A stretch of 64,000 nt of DNA, taken from Sinomonas susongensis (GTDB lineage Bacteria; Actinomycetota; Actinomycetes; Actinomycetales; Micrococcaceae). The position numbers and the translations under genes are program-made. The notes under the pieces were generated by a model. The model made no database searches and was not told the DNA's origin. It was given only the letters and a program-made list of their open reading frames with translations. The stretch covers positions 1-64,000 of the forward strand of contig NZ_SSNH01000003.1 of NCBI RefSeq assembly GCF_005877005.1, in the 5' to 3' direction. This document shows, in pieces, positions 60,263-64,000 of this stretch. How positions within the stretch are numbered: position 1 is the stretch's first letter; each line of letters starts with the position of its first letter.

Positions 60263-60901
60263 ATGACGAACCCCCGCACCATCCGCGGTGCCGTGCTGAA
60301 CACGATGGGCGCCGAGCCTCCGTACGCGGACAGCCGCCCCATCACGATCGACGAGCTCGACCTCACCGGTCCCGGCCCGGGCGAACTGCTGGTCCGCATC
60401 GAGGCTGCCGGACTGTGCCACTCGGACCTTTCGGTCGTGAACGGCTCTCGCCCGCGGCCGCTGCCGATGCTCCTCGGGCATGAGGCGGCGGGGATCGTGG
60501 AGGCAGTGGGTCCGGGCGTGCAGTCGGTGCGGGTGGGCCAGCGCGTCGTCATGACCTTCCTGCCCCGCTGCGGCGAATGCGCCGCGTGCAAGACGGAGGG
60601 ACGGCTGCCGTGCTCGGCGGGCAGCGCATCCAACGCGGAGGGGACCCTCCTGACGGGCACCCGCCACCTTGAGCGCGGCGGGGAGCCGGTGGCGCATCAC
60701 CTCGGGGTCTCCGGCTTCGCGACGCACGCCGTCGTGGACGAGCGCTCCATCGTGCCGGTGGGCGACGACGTCCCGCCCACCGTCGCCGCGCTCCTGGGCT
60801 GCGAAAGGATCCCCTCGATGTCGGCGTCCGGCATGTCCCGCTTGTACGCGTCGGCCACGGTCTTGAAGCCTGCGGCCATCCCAAGCACCAGTCGGGTGTA
60901 A
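60263..60901 (+). pseudogene. Zinc alcohol dehydrogenase, truncated
   Basis: The first 180 residues are a normal zinc-dependent medium-chain alcohol dehydrogenase: catalytic-zinc GLCHSD near 50-55 and GHEAAGIVEAVG near 73-84, structural-zinc CGECAACKTEGRLPC near 99-113, ending at VAALLGC just before the NAD-binding domain. From about 60803 the reading frame enters the antisense strand of another gene (33 unrelated residues, then a stop). The Rossmann domain and the remaining 190 or so residues are missing, so NAD-dependent activity is lost. The start has no strong RBS. Confidence 0.85.
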
Positions 60902-61137
60902 TCCGGTGCCAGCGCCTCGATGACGCCGGTCACGAGCTGGGGGAGAACCTCGCGCAGCGCCTCGATCTGTTCCGGCGTGCCGCCGGCGAACGAAACCGAC
61001 ACACCCTCGTCGAGCCGAACCAGCGATTTCAAGGACTCCTTGAACATCTTCGTGGCCGCGGGGTCGTCGGGCTCCCATGAGAGGGTCGCCGTCAGGATCC
61101 CGATGCCGCGCTGGACCATTTCAGTGTCGTCGCTCAT
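60804..61137 (-). pseudogene. Truncated hypothetical gene facing the ADH fragment
   Basis: About 111 authentic codons from ATG 61137 (RGIGILTATLSWEPDDPAAT, GGTPEQIEALREVLPQLVTG, GMAAGFKTVADAYKRDMPDA) up to about 60804. There the frame runs into antisense ADH sequence and continues to 60697 with unrelated residues. Family not recognised; soluble, acidic and helical. The missing part cannot be judged without homologues. The breakpoint is the same as that of the ADH fragment, so one deletion probably truncated both. Confidence 0.65.
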
Positions 61138-63646
<2,509 letters not shown>

Positions 63647-63665
63647 CCGTCTCTGGATGATGCAA

Positions 63666-63701
63666 GCAGGCCGCGGTCATCGCGTGATGACCGCGGCCTG
63701 C
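63666..63701 (+). terminator. katG terminator hairpin
   Basis: 16-bp perfect arms gcaggccgcggtcatc (63666-63681) and gatgaccgcggcctgc (63686-63701) with a GCGT loop, followed by CTGTCTTTGG. Located 20 bp after the katG stop. Confidence 0.8.
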
Positions 63702-63811
63702 CTGTCTTTGGTCCCAGGTGGCGGCAGGCGCGCCTGGTTAGCGAACGACGACGGCGCAGGGCAAGCTCCGCATCATCGTCGCCTCCAGCGCCCACCGCCA
63801 CCGGGGACGAC

Positions 63812-64000
63812 GTTGGTGCCTCCTTCCGAGGCCTCACCGGCACGGGCGTGTACGGGTTGGTGGCGGCTGGACCGACCTGTCCTGTTGAGAGGGAGGACCA
63901 GGCGTGCCCGCCGCGTCCGGTCGCAACGGATGTTCAGGCGCTGACCGCGAGCGGTGTCGTCGTCTCCTCGACGCGTAGCGATGCGGCTGGGCACTACGCC
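63812..64000 (+). CDS. Partial protein-coding segment, secreted carboxypeptidase-regulatory-like
   Basis: The frame that leaves the window at base 64000 reads GLTGTGVYGLVAAGPTCPVE, then CPPRPV and SGVVVSSTRSDAAGHYA. This resembles small secreted actinobacterial proteins with a GxGxVxxGPxCPVxxxxxxCPPxP motif and a carboxypeptidase-regulatory-like beta fold. No ATG/GTG/TTG start occurs in this frame between the katG terminator and 63812. The upstream in-frame sequence is Arg/Ser-rich without a clear signal peptide. Either a frameshift separates the N-terminus, the gene is broken, or a rare start is used. The rest of 63702-63811 shows nothing else. Confidence 0.4.

Noticed and set aside
60697..60803. 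C-terminal 35 residues of the truncated minus-strand ORF as real protein
   Set aside because: This part is the exact antisense of the ADH fragment, so it is junction read-through.

Overview
The window is high-GC DNA with strong GC3 bias, many 4-base ATGA/GTGA gene overlaps and frequent GTG starts. Gene content (inositol catabolism, UreA plus a UreB-UreC fusion, KatG, Tat-exported phospholipase C, several LacI/GntR/MarR regulators) points to a free-living actinobacterium, most likely a soil member of the Micrococcaceae (Arthrobacter/Sinomonas type). That placement is an inference from style and content. I saw no rRNA, tRNA, intact transposase, phage or CRISPR array.

1-11.6 kb is a sugar/inositol catabolic region. 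It holds the tail of an mmsA/iolA gene, an IolE-like TIM-barrel protein, an iolG-type dehydrogenase and an iolH-type TIM-barrel protein. Convergent to these is iolB with a GntR/HutC regulator. Two further modules follow, each a Gfo/Idh/MocA dehydrogenase overlapping or once overlapping a TIM-barrel isomerase, each with its own LacI regulator and visible operators. In the last module the TIM-barrel gene has decayed to a 44-codon remnant. 11.7-17.1 kb carries a sarcosine-oxidase-like flavoenzyme, a LOG-family protein, a ferritin-VIT1 membrane protein, an XRE-cupin regulator and a DUF559/AbiEi-like protein. 17.5-22.4 kb has an APC transporter divergent from a ureohydrolase plus a ThDP enzyme, a pair that fits arginine or guanidino-compound breakdown. 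22.6-29.2 kb has a MarR regulator with a DHA2 drug exporter, then a heterodimeric ABC exporter with one degenerate ATP site.

29.4-35.1 kb has a ChrB-N protein convergent with an operon for a Fe3+-type ABC importer, a COG4280 membrane protein and a 68-aa membrane protein. 36.2-41.4 kb is a complete urease operon (ureA, fused ureBC, ureE, F, G, D). 42.0-50.9 kb looks like a defence island: a RecB-nuclease/RNase H/helicase protein, a winged-helix protein with a pullulanase-X25-like domain, an exported HNH nuclease and an McrBC pair with an EVE-like N-terminus. 51.0-63.6 kb holds small enzymes, phospholipase C, a MarR-regulated ABC-2 transporter, a TfoX-N protein, a beta-hydroxyacid dehydrogenase, two genes truncated against each other at one breakpoint, and katG.

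The most unusual non-coding structure is a family of 13-bp CGTYTCGGGTACA repeats spaced 31-32 bp. They lie in three arrays directly behind three gene ends and always point in the direction of the preceding gene. One array supplies the last codons of the iolH-type gene. Another ends in a 20-bp perfect palindrome.
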